52,363 nucleotides of DNA from an uncultured Clostridia bacterium (GTDB taxonomy: Bacteria > Bacillota > Clostridia > TANB77 > CAG-508). Both the position numbers and the translations under genes were made by a program. The stretch spans positions 1-52,363 of the forward strand of contig CALXAV010000013.1 of the NCBI GenBank assembly GCA_944386385.1, read 5' to 3'. Below, piece by piece: positions 8,241-16,218 of this stretch. A model generated the notes under the pieces. The model was not told where the DNA came from and did not search any database. It saw nothing but the letters and a program-made list of their open reading frames with translations. Numbering within the stretch: position 1 is the first letter of the stretch; each line of letters starts with the position of its first letter.

Positions 8241-8498
8241 CTAATTAATAACATCCTTAAATCCTGTACCATAATACTTCTTATTAAAATAATCCATACT
8301 ATTCATTACTTGTCTTTCAAGTTTGTCCAATTCACTGTTAACTAAGTTTTGTTTTTCTTCTCCTATACAATTTAAAACATTATTTCTATATTCATCAAAA
8401 CAATAAGAATACTTTTTATCTTCATCATTTAAATTGATTTCTAACTCTTCCTCTCTAAATTGAAACCACTTATCCAATAAATTTTCATAATCATCCAT
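8241..8498 (-). CDS. Small acidic protein, partner candidate of the ATPase-nuclease (85 aa)
   Basis: A highly acidic, probably helical protein (MDDYENLLDKWFQFREEELE start; no motif recognised) lies directly upstream of the GHKL ATPase gene in the same orientation. The ATG at 8498 follows the 18-nt leader AATATTAAAAAAGGAGAA (8506-8523), an excellent ribosome site. Gene order suggests a two-gene operon in which it could be a regulatory subunit, inhibitor or sensor of the nuclease. That role is inference; no homologue is recognised. Confidence 0.65.
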   Translation of the reverse strand: MDDYENLLDKWFQFREEELEINLNDEDKKYSYCFDEYRNNVLNCIGEEKQNLVNSELDKLERQVMNSMDYFNKKYYGTGFKDVIN

Positions 8499-8548
8499 AA
8501 TTTAATTCTCCTTTTTTAATATTTGTATTAATTGCAAAAGGTAACAAA

Positions 8549-8649
8549 TTAAATTCTAAAATATACACTAAAATTTGCTTTTATAAAACTTGTAACACCA
8601 TATTTATCAACATATTTCAAAACTACAATATTGTCATTACCTTGTGTAT
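8549..8649 (-). other. Alternative 3' coding end of the recombinase (circular form)
   Basis: Read on the minus strand from the att core, this segment continues the recombinase frame after Ser559 with HTQGNDNIVVLKYVDKYGVT and ends VYFRI followed by TAA at 8549-8551. It would add 33 residues, giving a 592-aa recombinase in the excised circle. In the integrated state the segment is detached from the recombinase gene and has no start of its own. Its protein-like composition supports it being the native C-terminus. Confidence 0.65.
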
Positions 8650-8655
8650 GGGATT
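8650..8655. other. attR core (GGGATT)
   Basis: This is the right attachment core, followed by the feoB sequence. Directly after it TTTCGGATGC appears where TTTGGATGC is needed for FGCN, i.e. one extra C at 8657. An alternative 2-bp core TT at 8655-8656, with Phe codon TTC, would also give an open frame but explains less of the flanking similarity. Confidence 0.7.
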
Positions 8656-9488
8656 TCGGATGCAACGCTGCTGGTGTTACTGGTTGTAGAATAATTAATT
8701 CTCCTAGAGAAAAATTAATTGCAATACTTACTAATAACTTTGTTCCTTGCAATGGAAGATTTCCATTCCTAATATCAATTGCAACAATATTTATTGCAGG
8801 AACAATGCAAGGATTTGGAGCATCTATTATATCAACTCTTAGTGTTATATTAGTTATACTACTTGGAATTTTTTGTGCACTTCTTGTTTCTAAAATATTA
8901 TCAAAGACAATACTTAAAGGCATGCCATCATCATTTGTACTTGAACTTCCACCTTACAGAAAGCCTCAATTTGGTAAAATCCTTATTCGTTCAATATTTG
9001 ATAGAACTTTATTTGTTTTAGGAAGAGCAATTAGTGTTGCTGCACCTGCTGGTCTTGTTATTTGGCTTTTTGCAAGCATAGGAATTAATGGTGAGAGTTT
9101 ACTTTCAATTGTTGCAAACTTCTTAGACCCATTTGCTAATCTTCTTGGTTTAGATGGATATATTTTAACAGCATTTATATTTGGTATCCCTGCTAATGAA
9201 ATTGTTCTACCAATAATACTTATGTGCTATCTTGGAGGAAATTCTTTAGTAAATATGGAAGATACTTTTTCAATTGGTCAAATACTAATTCAAAATGGCT
9301 GGACTATTCTTACAGCTATAAATGTCATGATATTTACTTGTATGCATTTTCCATGTGCTACCACTCTTCTTACAATAAAAAAAGAAACTGGTAGTCTCAA
9401 ATGGACTATTATCAGTTTCTTATTACCAACAGTTTGCGGAATAATTCTTTGTATGCTTACTACTTTTGTTTATAATATTTTTGTCTAG
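8656..9488 (+). pseudogene. feoB: FeoB ferrous iron transporter, 3' part
   Basis: This is the C-terminal third of FeoB: the conserved gate motif GCNAAGVTGCRIINSPREKL, then several membrane helices including ILTNNFVPCNGRFPFLIS and the ending TICGI-like FLLPTVCGIILCML region. It has lost its start through the element and cannot be translated as FeoB in this configuration. The frame needs removal of one C at 8657 when joined to 1780. A terminator follows immediately. Confidence 0.9.
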
Positions 9489-9508
9489 TAGAAATACTAG
9501 ACTTTTTT
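9484..9508 (+). terminator. Terminator of the feo locus
   Basis: TCTAGTA (9484-9490), loop GAAA, TACTAGA (9495-9501), then CTTTTTT. The 5' arm contains the feoB stop codon. Confidence 0.85.
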
Positions 9509-9535
9509 ACTATGCAGAAAAATTTTACTGTTCGC

Positions 9536-9567
9536 TTGTTTTTTGTTGTAAGATATTATAATATAAT
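9536..9567 (+). promoter_or_regulatory. Promoter of the 44-aa peptide mRNA
   Basis: TTGTTT (9536-9541) is followed by overlapping -10 candidates TATAAT (9557-9562), TAATAT (9559-9564, 17-bp spacer) and TATAAT (9562-9567). The upstream sequence TGTTCGCTTG matches that of the toxin promoter at 4003-4012. Confidence 0.5.
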
Positions 9568-9626
9568 AGCAACCTTATGCAAAGGAAAGGCCAGCCTTTT
9601 CTTAAAGGCGGAAATGGGGCTATGAT

Positions 9627-9761
9627 TTGAACACTAGCGATTTAATTTTGCACTTTGTTGATAAGTACATAGAGGAAAAAGAAAAAAACTTTTTCTTACA
9701 ACTACAGTTAGAACAACAAAAACAGCAAATGCAAAACAAAAGTAAAGTTAAGACTACTTAA
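9627..9761 (+). CDS. 44-aa basic peptide of a convergent antisense module
   Basis: A short frame from TTG 9627 reads LNTSDLILHFVDKYIEEKEK and then a Gln-rich tail ending KSKVKTT. It is amphipathic rather than a membrane peptide. GGGG at 9616-9619 lies 7 bp before the TTG. A hairpin GCCTTT/AAAGGC (9594-9609) sits just upstream. The start region is part of a 15-nt direct repeat (9619-9633 and 9844-9858), so the convergent RNA at 9889-9811 is complementary to it. The gene has its own terminator. Whether this is a toxin, another peptide or a structured RNA is open. Confidence 0.5.
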   Translation: MNTSDLILHFVDKYIEEKEKNFFLQLQLEQQKQQMQNKSKVKTT

Positions 9762-9776
9762 CTGTATTTAGTCGTA

Positions 9777-9806
9777 GGGCAGATTCGCGGTCTGCTCTAT
9801 TTTTTT
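9777..9806 (+). terminator. Terminator of the peptide mRNA
   Basis: GGGCAGA (9777-9783) pairs with TCTGCTC (9791-9797), loop TTCGCGG, followed by a run of T at 9800-9806. Confidence 0.85.
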
Positions 9807-9810
9807 GCAT

Positions 9811-9889
9811 AAAAAAAGTATGTGCATTCGCGGTACACATACTGCTATGATTTGAACAACTGCGATTATTCAAAGTTCATTTATTCTAT
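9811..9889 (-). ncRNA. Predicted convergent regulatory RNA (~79 nt)
   Basis: Starting about 7 bp after the -10 box at 9901-9896, this RNA carries the complement of the peptide start region (via the direct repeat 9844-9858). It ends in a stem GTATGTG/CACATAC (9818-9842) followed on the minus strand by seven T. Its loop CCGCGAA resembles the loop of the mRNA terminator. It overlaps no ORF. Confidence 0.65.
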
Positions 9890-9895
9890 AATTAA

Positions 9896-9924
9896 ATAAT
9901 ACCATATTAATTTATATTTGTCAA
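9896..9924 (-). promoter_or_regulatory. Promoter of the convergent regulatory RNA
   Basis: On the minus strand TTGACA (9924-9919), 17 bp, TATTAT (9901-9896). The -35 is a perfect consensus. Confidence 0.75.
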
Positions 9925-9993
9925 ATGGAAATATATCTTTTAATTTATTGACAAAAAAATAAAAAAATGTAAAAATGATTTTGGTGATATAAA

Positions 9994-10459
9994 TTGATAG
10001 AAGAAATTAAATCATATTTTAATATGATGCCTGAACTTTTACATAGTATTACAGGTATTGATATAGATATTTTACAAACCTCAAACAAACATTGTATTTC
10101 ATGGAATAATTTATCTTTTTCTTATAACAATAGTATTTAGAATTATAGCACTCTGTAAGCTTTTTTCAAAATGTAATAAAAACCCTTGGAAAGCTCTAAT
10201 TCCTATATATAATTTAATACTACTTTATCAAATATCTGGTGTTTCACCATGGTTTATTTTGATTTATTTAATTTATCCTTTATCTTTTAATATAGCTTTC
10301 ATTGTACAATTTCTATTCTCTACATATTTATATACGATGCTTGCTAAAAAATTTAACAAAGGTATTGGTTTTACAATTGGTTTGATTTTATTGCCTACCA
10401 TATTTTTATTTATACTTGCATTTGGGAAATCAAAATATACTAATGAAAATAAGGTATAA
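9994..10459 (+). pseudogene. Small multi-pass membrane protein, frame broken
   Basis: The 3' frame (stop at 10459) reads FLITIVFRIIALCKLFSK, then NPWKALIPIYNLILLYQISG and further membrane helices. This resembles small DUF5684-type signalling or transport membrane proteins with the W-K-A-L-I-P-I-Y-N motif. No start codon lies in that frame after the stop at about 10056. A TTG frame from 9994 (IEEIKSYFNMMPELLHS) leads into it if one base is removed, for example a C at about 10081-10083. The restored protein would be about 154 residues. This break is not of the C-before-GG type seen elsewhere. The function is unknown. Confidence 0.5.
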
Positions 10460-10539
10460 TTAACTTTGAAAATATTGATATTGTTGTTTTTTAATAATTT
10501 CTTTATTATTATAAAAATAAATAAAAGGTGGTGTGTATT

Positions 10540-11451
10540 ATGAAAAAAAGTAAACTATTTATTTTAATATCAATTATAATAATATTATTATTAGCTTTAT
10601 TATTGTCTGTATTTCTTTTAAAAAAAGATACTAATTCCCCTAATGAAAACGCCAACATAGAAAATAATAAAACAGAAGATTCTGAACAATTAAATTATAA
10701 ATTTTTTAAATGTAGTAGCATTCCCTTAGATAATAAAGAATCTATAAATAATATATATTATAAAAAAATTGATTCATATGAAGAATATACTTCATATAAA
10801 TCTTCTGTATATTCTTTACCTAAATGCGAGACAAATTTTGACAAAAACTTTATTATTGTAATTATGACAGAAAATGTTTCTACACAGTATCTAGTACCAT
10901 ATAAAGTTTATAATGAAAATGATAAATTATATGTAGGACTAATAAAAGACGCTAAGACTAATCCGGAATATAATGCAATTATTTTAGAAATTCCTAAAAA
11001 TTTAGAAAAAGATACTATAGAGATTTATAAAGCAATTGATGAAGATATACCTCATGAAAACTTTGTTTCATTAAAAGATTTACCAGAAACTTACTCTGCT
11101 GAAGATGCTACAAGCGATAACTGCTTCGTTCTTGGTGATGGAGAACTTGTTATTAATCAAAATTTAGCAGAAGAGTTTATTAATAATTATAATAATTCTC
11201 AAGATACTTTTCTTAGAATAGTGAAATTTGCAGAAAATACAGAAACTATTATAGATGTTTACTATTCTTCAACAGAAAACAAATTTCTTGTTTGTGTAGA
11301 TAATACTAGAGCTCATAAAAACAGTACTTATAATTACTATAAGTTTTCTGATTTAAATAAAATTACTCTTCAAGTCGGAAGAGATGGCTCAACCGATTTC
11401 TATACATTAAGTGACCCTTATGAATCAGATATGGAATTATTTTATATTTAA
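10540..11451 (+). CDS. Membrane-anchored extracellular protein (303 aa)
   Basis: The start is taken as ATG 10540, since AAAGGTGG lies just upstream; the earlier GTG at 10528 lacks a site. The N-terminus MKKSKLFILISIIIILLLAL is a membrane anchor, followed by an acidic, Asn-rich linker. An extracellular domain with FDKNFIIVIMTENVSTQYLV and KLYVGL is reminiscent of the C-terminal domain of PrcB-type proteins, but not enough to name it. Its last 26 codons have a relic copy at 5909-5994 inside the feoB element. It is probably monocistronic, with a strong terminator after the stop. Confidence 0.75.
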   Translation: MKKSKLFILISIIIILLLALLLSVFLLKKDTNSPNENANIENNKTEDSEQLNYKFFKCSSIPLDNKESINNIYYKKIDSYEEYTSYKSSVYSLPKCETNFDKNFIIVIMTENVSTQYLVPYKVYNENDKLYVGLIKDAKTNPEYNAIILEIPKNLEKDTIEIYKAIDEDIPHENFVSLKDLPETYSAEDATSDNCFVLGDGELVINQNLAEEFINNYNNSQDTFLRIVKFAENTETIIDVYYSSTENKFLVCVDNTRAHKNSTYNYYKFSDLNKITLQVGRDGSTDFYTLSDPYESDMELFYI

Positions 11452-11460
11452 ACTAAATAT

Positions 11461-11500
11461 AAAAGAGGAGTTATATTTTATAGACTCCTCTTTTCTTTTG
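11461..11500 (+). terminator. Terminator after the 303-aa protein gene
   Basis: AAAAGAGGAGT (11461-11471) pairs with ACTCCTCTTTT (11484-11494), followed by CTTTTG. Confidence 0.85.
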
Positions 11501-11564
11501 TCCTTTTATGAAGTTTATTTATTAGTAGTTACTAAATAATGCCAATATTAGCTGAATCTTCTTG

Positions 11565-11593
11565 TTGTCTATAGAATAATTTCATGTTAAAAT
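11565..11593 (+). promoter_or_regulatory. Promoter of the M60 metallopeptidase gene
   Basis: TTGTCT (11565-11570), 17 bp, TAAAAT (11588-11593), 38 bp before the ATG at 11631. Confidence 0.6.
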
Positions 11594-11630
11594 AAAATTG
11601 TTATGTAAACAAATGATAAAGGAGGTTTTT

Positions 11631-13625
11631 ATGAAAAAGAAAGTTTCTTTATTAATTATTTTAACATTTATATTAAATATTATTCTTGGTTTATTTTATA
11701 ACTTTTCATTTTCAAGTGAAACTGAAAAAAAGAATCCAAATAGTTATTGGTCTACAAGCAATGCTCCCCTATTTTATGGAGCAACTAAAATAACTCTAAA
11801 AAAAGGTCTTATAGATGAATTTAATGTTTTAGATAGTAGATTTAGAATTTTTGCTATGGACTTTGAAGACGGTGATTTAACACCTAAAATCACTCATACT
11901 GAAAATGTAAAAATAGATGAAATAGGAAATTATGAAATCATATATAAAGTAAAAGATTCTCATAATAATGAAACTATCCTAGTAGTTCCTGTAATTGTAA
12001 CAGATGATGAAAATGCAAAAATAAATGTAGAAAGAACACTTTATACAATACCATCTGTTTGGAACATGGACTTAGCTGAATTTTCAAGATGTAATTATGG
12101 AGATAGACAAATACTTGGAGTTTACTTATCTGCAAATCAAAGTATAAAAGCACGTATAATATCATCAGAAAATAACATAAGAATTGCATTTTTTAATAAT
12201 GATTCACGTACTGAATCTTCTACTACATTACCTACAAATGGTGAATGGATTACTTTACAAAATCAAGTAAATAATTCAAGTTATGATTCTGTTCCTTTAC
12301 TTACATCTACTGTTTTATCAAAATCAAATACTATTATAAATAAAACATTTAAAATTGAATTAGAATACGATGAAAATATTGAACAATTAAACTATTATCA
12401 CTATAAAGATAATGAAGAAGAATTTAAATCAAATTGGATTCAAAGTGGGCACAAATTAAGTGTTTTAGAAAGTGAAACTCTTATAATGGTAGTCCCTTTA
12501 ACAGATATAACTTATATGACAAACTTTTATAGAAATGGTTTTACATCTTTAGATAATTTTTTTGACTATTATCAAAAAGTTGTTGAAAAAATGGATGAAT
12601 ATATAGGCTTAGATTTTAATCCTGTAAAAATAACAGACCAAAATGTTAGAACAAAATACTTAATAAAAGCAAATGCTAATGGTGTTGGTGCTGCTTACTA
12701 TGCAGGTGACCATGTGGGAGTAAACAATAGTAGTATGAGATCATTTTTCGAAATGAACTGGGGTGGCTTACATGAACTGGCTCATGGTTATCAAGGTACT
12801 TTAGGGAAAGGTGAAATGTTACTTGGTGAAGTTGCAAATAATATACTAGGACACTACATACAAATAGATAAAAGCATCTACTTCCATCCAGGAAATTGGC
12901 TTGGTGAACTATCTAATATAGAAGAAGAAAGAAATTCTCAAAGATTAAGTGGGAAAACATTTACTGATATAGATGAACCATCTAGATTATATGTTCTAAT
13001 TAATTTATTTAATACATTTGAAGGTGGTACAACTTATTCAAAAATGTATTCATGGTATCGTGAACAATTAAATTCAGGAAGAAGAATGACTAACCAAGAT
13101 GCATATGTAGAATCAATTGCTGATATTTATAATATAAATATCACTCCATATATGGAAGCTTGGGGACTTAATATATCAGACATTACAAAATCTAATGTTT
13201 ACCAAAAAAATTATCCACTAATAAATATTCTAAAAGACTTTGTAACAGATAATAGTTTAAATACAATTATGACAAATGAAAATTTTGATAGAAAATATTC
13301 ATTGGTTACAAATGATGTTTTAGGTAAATATGGAATAAAATCAAATATTACTCTTAGCATAGATATTAATGATTTTAGTAAAATAGAAGGAAAAGTTATT
13401 TTAATAAAAGATGGAAATAATACAGTAAAATCTATAACAATTGACTCTCCTTCCCTATCTCTTAATGATTTACCAATTGGAACTTATTACTTACAAATGC
13501 CAATTATAGAAGGATATGGTCAAGATTATACTTATGTTCAAGTAAAAGAAAGACAACTACTAAGTTATACTCATTCATATCAAAAACAAGAAGATGTGGA
13601 CTATAATAATTATTTAAAACTATAA
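11631..13625 (+). CDS. Secreted M60 (enhancin/mucinase-type) metallopeptidase, N-terminal part
   Basis: The ATG at 11631 has GGAGG 5 bp upstream. There is a signal peptide (MKKKVSLLIILTFILNIILG). A DUF5011/HYR-like Ig domain (about residues 45-125; DFEDGDLTPKI...IYKVKDSHNN) follows. The peptidase M60 domain (about 140-520) carries the zinc motif HELAH at 381-385 with acidic residues of GEMLLGE downstream. M60 enzymes cleave mucin-type glycoproteins at the cell surface. The frame ends at an in-frame TAA (13623-13625). The same frame continues open for 498 more codons with linker, a second Ig domain and cell-wall anchor. Thus the product here would be secreted without its anchor, unless the stop is an error or is read through. 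Confidence 0.88.
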   Translation: MKKKVSLLIILTFILNIILGLFYNFSFSSETEKKNPNSYWSTSNAPLFYGATKITLKKGLIDEFNVLDSRFRIFAMDFEDGDLTPKITHTENVKIDEIGNYEIIYKVKDSHNNETILVVPVIVTDDENAKINVERTLYTIPSVWNMDLAEFSRCNYGDRQILGVYLSANQSIKARIISSENNIRIAFFNNDSRTESSTTLPTNGEWITLQNQVNNSSYDSVPLLTSTVLSKSNTIINKTFKIELEYDENIEQLNYYHYKDNEEEFKSNWIQSGHKLSVLESETLIMVVPLTDITYMTNFYRNGFTSLDNFFDYYQKVVEKMDEYIGLDFNPVKITDQNVRTKYLIKANANGVGAAYYAGDHVGVNNSSMRSFFEMNWGGLHELAHGYQGTLGKGEMLLGEVANNILGHYIQIDKSIYFHPGNWLGELSNIEEERNSQRLSGKTFTDIDEPSRLYVLINLFNTFEGGTTYSKMYSWYREQLNSGRRMTNQDAYVESIADIYNINITPYMEAWGLNISDITKSNVYQKNYPLINILKDFVTDNSLNTIMTNENFDRKYSLVTNDVLGKYGIKSNITLSIDINDFSKIEGKVILIKDGNNTVKSITIDSPSLSLNDLPIGTYYLQMPIIEGYGQDYTYVQVKERQLLSYTHSYQKQEDVDYNNYLKL

Positions 13626-15122
13626 GTTTTAGGATATAACTACGATACAATTGCGTATCAATTAATTTTTAAAGATAAATATACAAAAGCGGAAATCTCA
13701 TATCCTAATCAATCTGGTATGAGTGGCAATGAATATATTAAAATTTATAATACAGAAGGAAGTTTAATAACTGAGGATATATCAACTGGAGGATATTTTG
13801 ATTTTAATAAAGGAACACAAGAAATTGATATAGATATTGGCTATGTAATAGAAATTAAATATCCTAATAAGTATCAAAATAAAATAAGAATTTATAGCAC
13901 TTTAACTGGAAATCTATTACCTGAATACAATGCTACTAATGAAATTACTAGATATGTTGTAATTGATAATGGTCTAATTAAAGAAGATATGGACGAAGAC
14001 ATTGCAAATGATATAGCTTATGAACAATTAAAGCCTTCTTTAATTGCTATTATTGAAAATTATAAGGCAAAAGTAACTGAATCAGAACTTAATAATAAGT
14101 TTATAAACTTTAAAGAAAAAGCAAAAGTTATTGATGCATATATGAGATTAAGAGAGACTGACCAATCTCCATACACAAGTTTAATTATAGCTATTCAAAA
14201 AGGTGGCTCTCCTATAATTACTGCTAAAGCTGAAAATCTAGAATACAAACTTGGAGATGTAATTGATTTATATAGCTTAATTACTGCAATAGATAATGAA
14301 GATGGTCCAATACTGATTAATAAAGCTAATACTGTTATTGATACAAAATTAGATTTTGATATAGCAGGAAATTATAAGGTGATATACAAGGTTTCTGATT
14401 CTGATAATAATGTTACAACTAAAGTAATTTATATAGAAATAATTGATGATAGTATTCCAGAAGTACCTGAACTTCCTGATGAAGAAGAAAAACCTGAACC
14501 TGAAGAACCAAAGCCTGAAGAACCTGAGCCAGAACAACCAGAAGATGGAGATAAAGAAGAACCTGTTGAACCAGAACTTCCAGATGATGAGGAATCTGAA
14601 AACCCTGAAGAAAAACCAGATTTACCTGAAGAAGATGATGAACAAGTACCTGATAAAGAACCTGATTTACCAGTAGAAGATGACACAGAAACTCCTGAAG
14701 AAGAACCAAACACACCTGCTGAAGATGATACTGAAGATACTGTTCCACCTCTAGAAGATAACTCACCAGAAATCACTCTTCCAACAGAAGATAATAATCA
14801 AAAACTAGAACAAGAAATGTCAACTCCAGCTAATGAAATCTATGTTAATAAACAAGAAGAAATAACAACAATTTCAACTTTAGATGAACAATCTGTTGAT
14901 GACTTTGATACTAACGAGATATTAGAAACACCTGAAAATGAAGAAAATGCCAAAAAAGAAATTTATGACAGTGAGATGATAAAAGATGAAATAGACCATG
15001 TGACTGGTCACGAAGAATTATCATCTACAGGTATAAAAACTTCTACAATAGTAAAAATTGTTATAATTTTAACCTTAGTTACATTAACGACATTCTTAAT
15101 TGTTAAGAAGAAATTTAACTAA
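13626..15122 (+). pseudogene. C-terminal part of the M60 protein: Ig domain, Pro/Glu-rich stalk, membrane anchor
   Basis: This continues the M60 frame past the TAA at 13623 (VLGYNYDTIAYQLIFKDKYT onward) without a plausible start of its own; the first ATG is at 13719 with no ribosome site. It contains a helical segment, a second Ig-like domain (about 14210-14445; GDVIDLYSLITAIDNEDG...YKVSDSDNN) and a long Pro/Glu/Asp-rich stalk (14455-14790) rich in EPEEPKPEEP-like units. It ends in ELSSTG, a membrane helix and KKKFN. The end resembles a sortase-type cell-wall signal with Ser in place of Pro. The whole would be a 1163-residue surface-anchored enzyme. Confidence 0.75.
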
Positions 15123-15133
15123 AAATAAATATA

Positions 15134-15167
15134 AAAATAGGTGCTCTTGCATTAGAACACCTATTTT
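15134..15167. terminator. Bidirectional terminator
   Basis: AAAATAGGTG plus TCT (15134-15147) pairs with AGA plus CACCTATTTT (15154-15167). It lies between convergent genes and has flanking A and T tracts suited to both. Confidence 0.85.
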
Positions 15168-15175
15168 ATTTACAT

Positions 15176-15625
15176 TTATCCTTCATCTATATAATCAATC
15201 TTATCACCTATATCTTTTCTTGCTTTATTTATTTGTACAAGTATAATTATTACCAAAACATCTATAAAAACATATTTAAGAGATTTACCATATCCATTGT
15301 CTTCTATATATTCTTTTAAATCATTTAAATCATTATCCAAAAATCTTTCTTCCTCTCCATTATCATAAAACAGTGTAAACTCATAATCATTAAATGCTAT
15401 GAAGAACTGTATTTTATCTAAATCTTCTATATTTTCAGTCTCAACATACTTTTCACTTGTTTTTAGCATATTTTCTATCTTTTCTCTATTTTTATCATTT
15501 ACAAATACAATTGTTTTTCCTAATCCTAAAAACATAAGATAAAAACTAAAAATAATATAAACTATTCCCATGAACAGGAAAAACTTTAGCCATGATTCTA
15601 AATCAACTAACTTCTCTCTTTCCAT
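15176..15625 (-). CDS. Two-helix membrane protein of unknown function (149 aa)
   Basis: It has a membrane helix near the N-terminus (about residues 12-36) and another near the C-terminus (about 113-131), with an acidic extracytoplasmic or cytoplasmic loop between. No recognised domain. The ATG at 15625 has a weak GGGAAA site. It follows the Nudix gene by 27 bp on the same strand and is probably co-transcribed with it. Confidence 0.7.
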   Translation of the reverse strand: MEREKLVDLESWLKFFLFMGIVYIIFSFYLMFLGLGKTIVFVNDKNREKIENMLKTSEKYVETENIEDLDKIQFFIAFNDYEFTLFYDNGEEERFLDNDLNDLKEYIEDNGYGKSLKYVFIDVLVIIILVQINKARKDIGDKIDYIDEG

Positions 15626-15652
15626 TTTCTTTATTTCCCTTTTTATATTTTT

Positions 15653-16093
15653 CTATAATTTACCCTCTTTTAAATCTTTAACAAACATTTCTTTTATCTC
15701 TGGTGGCAATAATAATAAATTTTCTATTTCTTCTTTCTTTATAATTTCAGGTAAATAATCGCCACTATCCGCGTATTTAGGATTATGACTAAATTCTGGT
15801 CCATCCCCTGTTCCAAATTTACCTTCTACATATTCACAAAGAAAGAAATATTCTTTTTGATTAAACTTTTTAGACTCCATTTCATATAATTTTTTTATAA
15901 CTTTAACAGTAATTCCAAACTCTTCTTTTATTTCTCTAATCACTCCCTCTTCTAGAGTCTCTCCTTCTTCTAGCCCTCCTCCTGGGAATGTGTAATAATC
16001 CTGAATATCTTTTCTTTTTCTAACATTCTTTCTATGCATAAATGCATATCCACTATCTAATTTTATAATCCCTGCAACTCTTACTCTTTCCAT
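15653..16093 (-). CDS. Nudix hydrolase
   Basis: A 146-residue single-domain Nudix protein, hydrolysing nucleoside diphosphate derivatives. The Nudix box is complete: GGGLEEGETLEEGVIREIKE followed by EFG, matching G-x5-E-x7-R-E-U-x-E-E-x-G-U. It carries the metal-binding glutamates of the REIKEE segment. An AGGAGG site lies 5 bp before the ATG at 16093. The substrate cannot be told from sequence; MutT-like cleaning of damaged nucleotides is one option. It is divergent from the mgtA-like gene across a 125-bp AT-rich region. Confidence 0.9.
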   Translation of the reverse strand: MERVRVAGIIKLDSGYAFMHRKNVRKRKDIQDYYTFPGGGLEEGETLEEGVIREIKEEFGITVKVIKKLYEMESKKFNQKEYFFLCEYVEGKFGTGDGPEFSHNPKYADSGDYLPEIIKKEEIENLLLLPPEIKEMFVKDLKEGKL

Positions 16094-16171
16094 CTTTTCC
16101 TCCTAATTTTTTTATTATTCTATCACTTTTTTTAATTTTTTTATATATTTTGTAGTATTTTTTTTTAATAG

Positions 16172-16180
16172 TGGTATAAT
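16172..16180 (+). promoter_or_regulatory. Extended -10 promoter of the P-type ATPase gene
   Basis: TGGTATAAT (16172-16180) is an extended -10 box. A weak TTGTAG lies 19 bp further up. The leader to the TTG start is only about 30 nt, too short for an M-box magnesium riboswitch. Confidence 0.65.
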
Positions 16181-16218
16181 TCTAAAGTAAGAATTTTTTT
16201 TACAAAGGAGATGGTATT

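Larger units (their letters stand above)
1775..8655. mobile_element. Large serine-recombinase element inserted in feoB (~6.9 kb)
   Basis: The left edge is inside the feoB codons for MCKG and the right edge just before the codons for FGCNAAGVTGCR. The shared core is GGGATT at 1775-1780 and 8650-8655, within the looser match TGTGNANGGGATT. Cargo comprises the recombinase, a 46-aa ORF, a hairpin region, a hydrophobic toxin with antisense RNA, two membrane-anchored proteins, a gene relic, and the GHKL-ATPase/nuclease pair. No conjugation, relaxase or replication gene is visible. The element may therefore be only excisable, or mobilised in trans. Joining the edges rebuilds FeoB, so integration is a reversible knock-out of ferrous iron uptake. 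Confidence 0.88.
9619..9868. repeat. Direct repeats linking peptide mRNA and antisense RNA
   Basis: GCTATGATTTGAACA occurs at 9619-9633 and 9844-9858, each followed within a few bases by GCGATT. The first copy spans the peptide start. The second copy lies inside the convergent RNA gene, so that RNA can pair with the translation start in trans. Fst-type RNA pairs use the same arrangement. Confidence 0.75.

Noticed and set aside
8655..8656. 2-bp TT core as the att crossover with Phe codon TTC
   Set aside because: It also gives an open FeoB frame, but it makes the GGGATT match and the in-frame recombinase tail coincidences. The extra-C reading fits the pattern of five other sites. It is not fully excluded.
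8549..8923. 124-aa minus-strand ORF across attR as an independent gene
   Set aside because: Its first two-thirds are antisense to conserved feoB. Only the part left of the att core makes sense, as the recombinase tail in the circular form.
14349..14776. Antisense ORFs of 62-115 aa, one Ser/Gly-rich
   Set aside because: They are shadows of the Pro/Glu-rich stalk of the M60 protein; low-complexity codons such as CCA, GAA and GAT give long open antisense frames. No ribosome site or promoter.
15010..15122. Canonical LPxTG sorting signal
   Set aside because: The sequence is ELSSTG followed by a membrane helix and KKKFN. The Pro is missing, so I describe it only as sortase-signal-like.
16094..16218. 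M-box magnesium riboswitch upstream of mgtA
   Set aside because: The whole gap is 125 bp and the leader after the -10 box is about 30 nt, too short for an M-box; no structure is visible.
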